DNA from: Frondihabitans sp.
Lineage (GTDB): Bacteria; Actinomycetota; Actinomycetes; Actinomycetales; Microbacteriaceae
Direction of reading: 5' to 3'
Assembly: GCA_025464735.1 (NCBI GenBank)
Contig: JAODMX010000034.1
Span: 1 to 5,481, forward strand
DNA: 5,481 bases
Shown: one piece after another, positions 4,982-5,481 of the stretch
How the letters are laid out: each line of letters begins with the position of its first letter
Numbering within the stretch: position 1 is the stretch's first letter
Notes under the pieces: generated by a model
The model's input: only the letters and a program-made list of their open reading frames with translations
Database searches by the model: none
What the model was told of the DNA's origin: nothing
Program-made: the position numbers and the translations under genes

Positions 4982-5481
4982 CCGTAGGCATCATCGGAGT
5001 CGGAAAGATCTCCGAGCAGTACTTCGCGAGTTTCCCCAGCCTTCCCGGCCTGAAACTCACTGCCGTCGCTGACATCGACGCTGCCCGCACCAAGCAGGTC
5101 GCCGAGGAGCAGGGCGTCAGGGCTCTCACGGTGGACGAACTTCTCGCCGACAAGTCGATCGACGCGATCGTCAACCTGACCATCCCCGCGGCGCACGTCG
5201 AGGTCGGCATGCGCGCGCTGGCAGCGGGCAAGCACGTCTTCGCCGAGAAGCCTCTGGGGCTGTCGCCCGAGGAGGCGTTGCCGATGCTCGACCTGGCGAA
5301 CGAGCTCGGGCTCCGCGTCGGCAGCGCTCCCGATACTGTCCTCGGCACGGGGATCCAAACCGCCCGGCAGATTCTCGACGCCGGGACGATCGGCTCGCCG
5401 GTCGCCGCGCAGGTGCACTGGTCGTCGCCGGGGCACGAAGCGTGGCACCCGTCGCCCCTCTTCTACTACCAGCCGGGCGGT
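4966..5481 (+). CDS. Gfo/Idh/MocA-family NAD(P)-dependent dehydrogenase, N-terminal part (3' end outside window)
   Basis: The first 172 residues of an oxidoreductase of the glucose-fructose oxidoreductase / inositol dehydrogenase / MocA family, with the reading frame open to the right edge. These enzymes use NAD(P) to oxidise or reduce sugar hydroxyl/keto groups. Visible features are the Rossmann start TVGIIGVGKIS (6-16), an acidic D36 in AVADID at the end of the second strand (suggesting NAD rather than NADP), and the signature EKP at 94-96 in GKHVFAEKPLG, whose Lys is normally catalytic. SAPDTVLG (120-127) and GHEAWHPSPLFYYQPGG (156-172) are typical of one large sugar-dehydrogenase subgroup. 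GTG 4966 is chosen because it sits six bases after AAGGGG and directly before the Rossmann strand. It overlaps the ThuA-family gene by 16 bases. By analogy with ThuB it could form or reduce a 3-keto-sugar. The substrate-binding half is mostly outside the window. Confidence 0.9.
   Translation, partial: MGSPLTVGIIGVGKISEQYFASFPSLPGLKLTAVADIDAARTKQVAEEQGVRALTVDELLADKSIDAIVNLTIPAAHVEVGMRALAAGKHVFAEKPLGLSPEEALPMLDLANELGLRVGSAPDTVLGTGIQTARQILDAGTIGSPVAAQVHWSSPGHEAWHPSPLFYYQPGG

Noticed and set aside
4966..5481. Arg/Ala-rich - strand open frames at the right end
   Set aside because: They lie opposite the Gfo/Idh/MocA gene, whose Rossmann and EKP motifs are unmistakable.

Overview
The window is GC-rich with dense coding on the + strand and looks like part of the chromosome of a high-GC actinomycete. 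A Micrococcales / Microbacteriaceae-type host is my best guess, but that is inference. The signs are G/C-ending codons, GTG and TTG starts, overlapping genes, a sugar ABC importer with no ATPase gene beside it, and the protein families present. I see no RNA gene, mobile element, CRISPR array, promoter or convincing rho-independent terminator.

Layout, all on the + strand and apparently one transcription unit. (1) Positions 2-310: C-terminal part of an extracellular sugar-binding protein, cut by the left edge. (2) 311-359: a 49-base gap with a small hairpin and the ribosome binding site of the next gene. (3) 360-1343: MalF/UgpA-type permease. (4) 1340-2239: MalG/UgpE-type permease, overlapping the previous gene by ATGA. 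(5) 2226-4286: a fused flavoenzyme, with a gluconate 2-dehydrogenase subunit 3-like domain followed by a GMC oxidoreductase domain. (6) 4283-4981: ThuA-family protein, probably starting at a TTG that overlaps the previous stop as TTGA. (7) 4966 to the right edge: N-terminal part of a Gfo/Idh/MocA-family NAD(P)-dependent dehydrogenase, starting at GTG and cut by the edge. Every junction after the 49-base gap is an overlap of 4-16 bases, so translational coupling is likely.

How the genes may work together (inference): the ABC system imports a sugar, oligosaccharide or glycoside. The flavoenzyme would oxidise it at a ring hydroxyl, plausibly C3. ThuA and the Gfo/Idh/MocA enzyme would then process the keto-sugar. 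The precedent is ThuA/ThuB of rhizobia, which act in trehalose use through 3-keto-trehalose, together with known glucoside 3-dehydrogenases made of a GMC subunit and a subunit-3-like partner. The most notable feature is the single-chain fusion of these two subunits without a visible Tat signal, which points to a cytoplasmic enzyme acting after import. The substrate cannot be read from the sequence.
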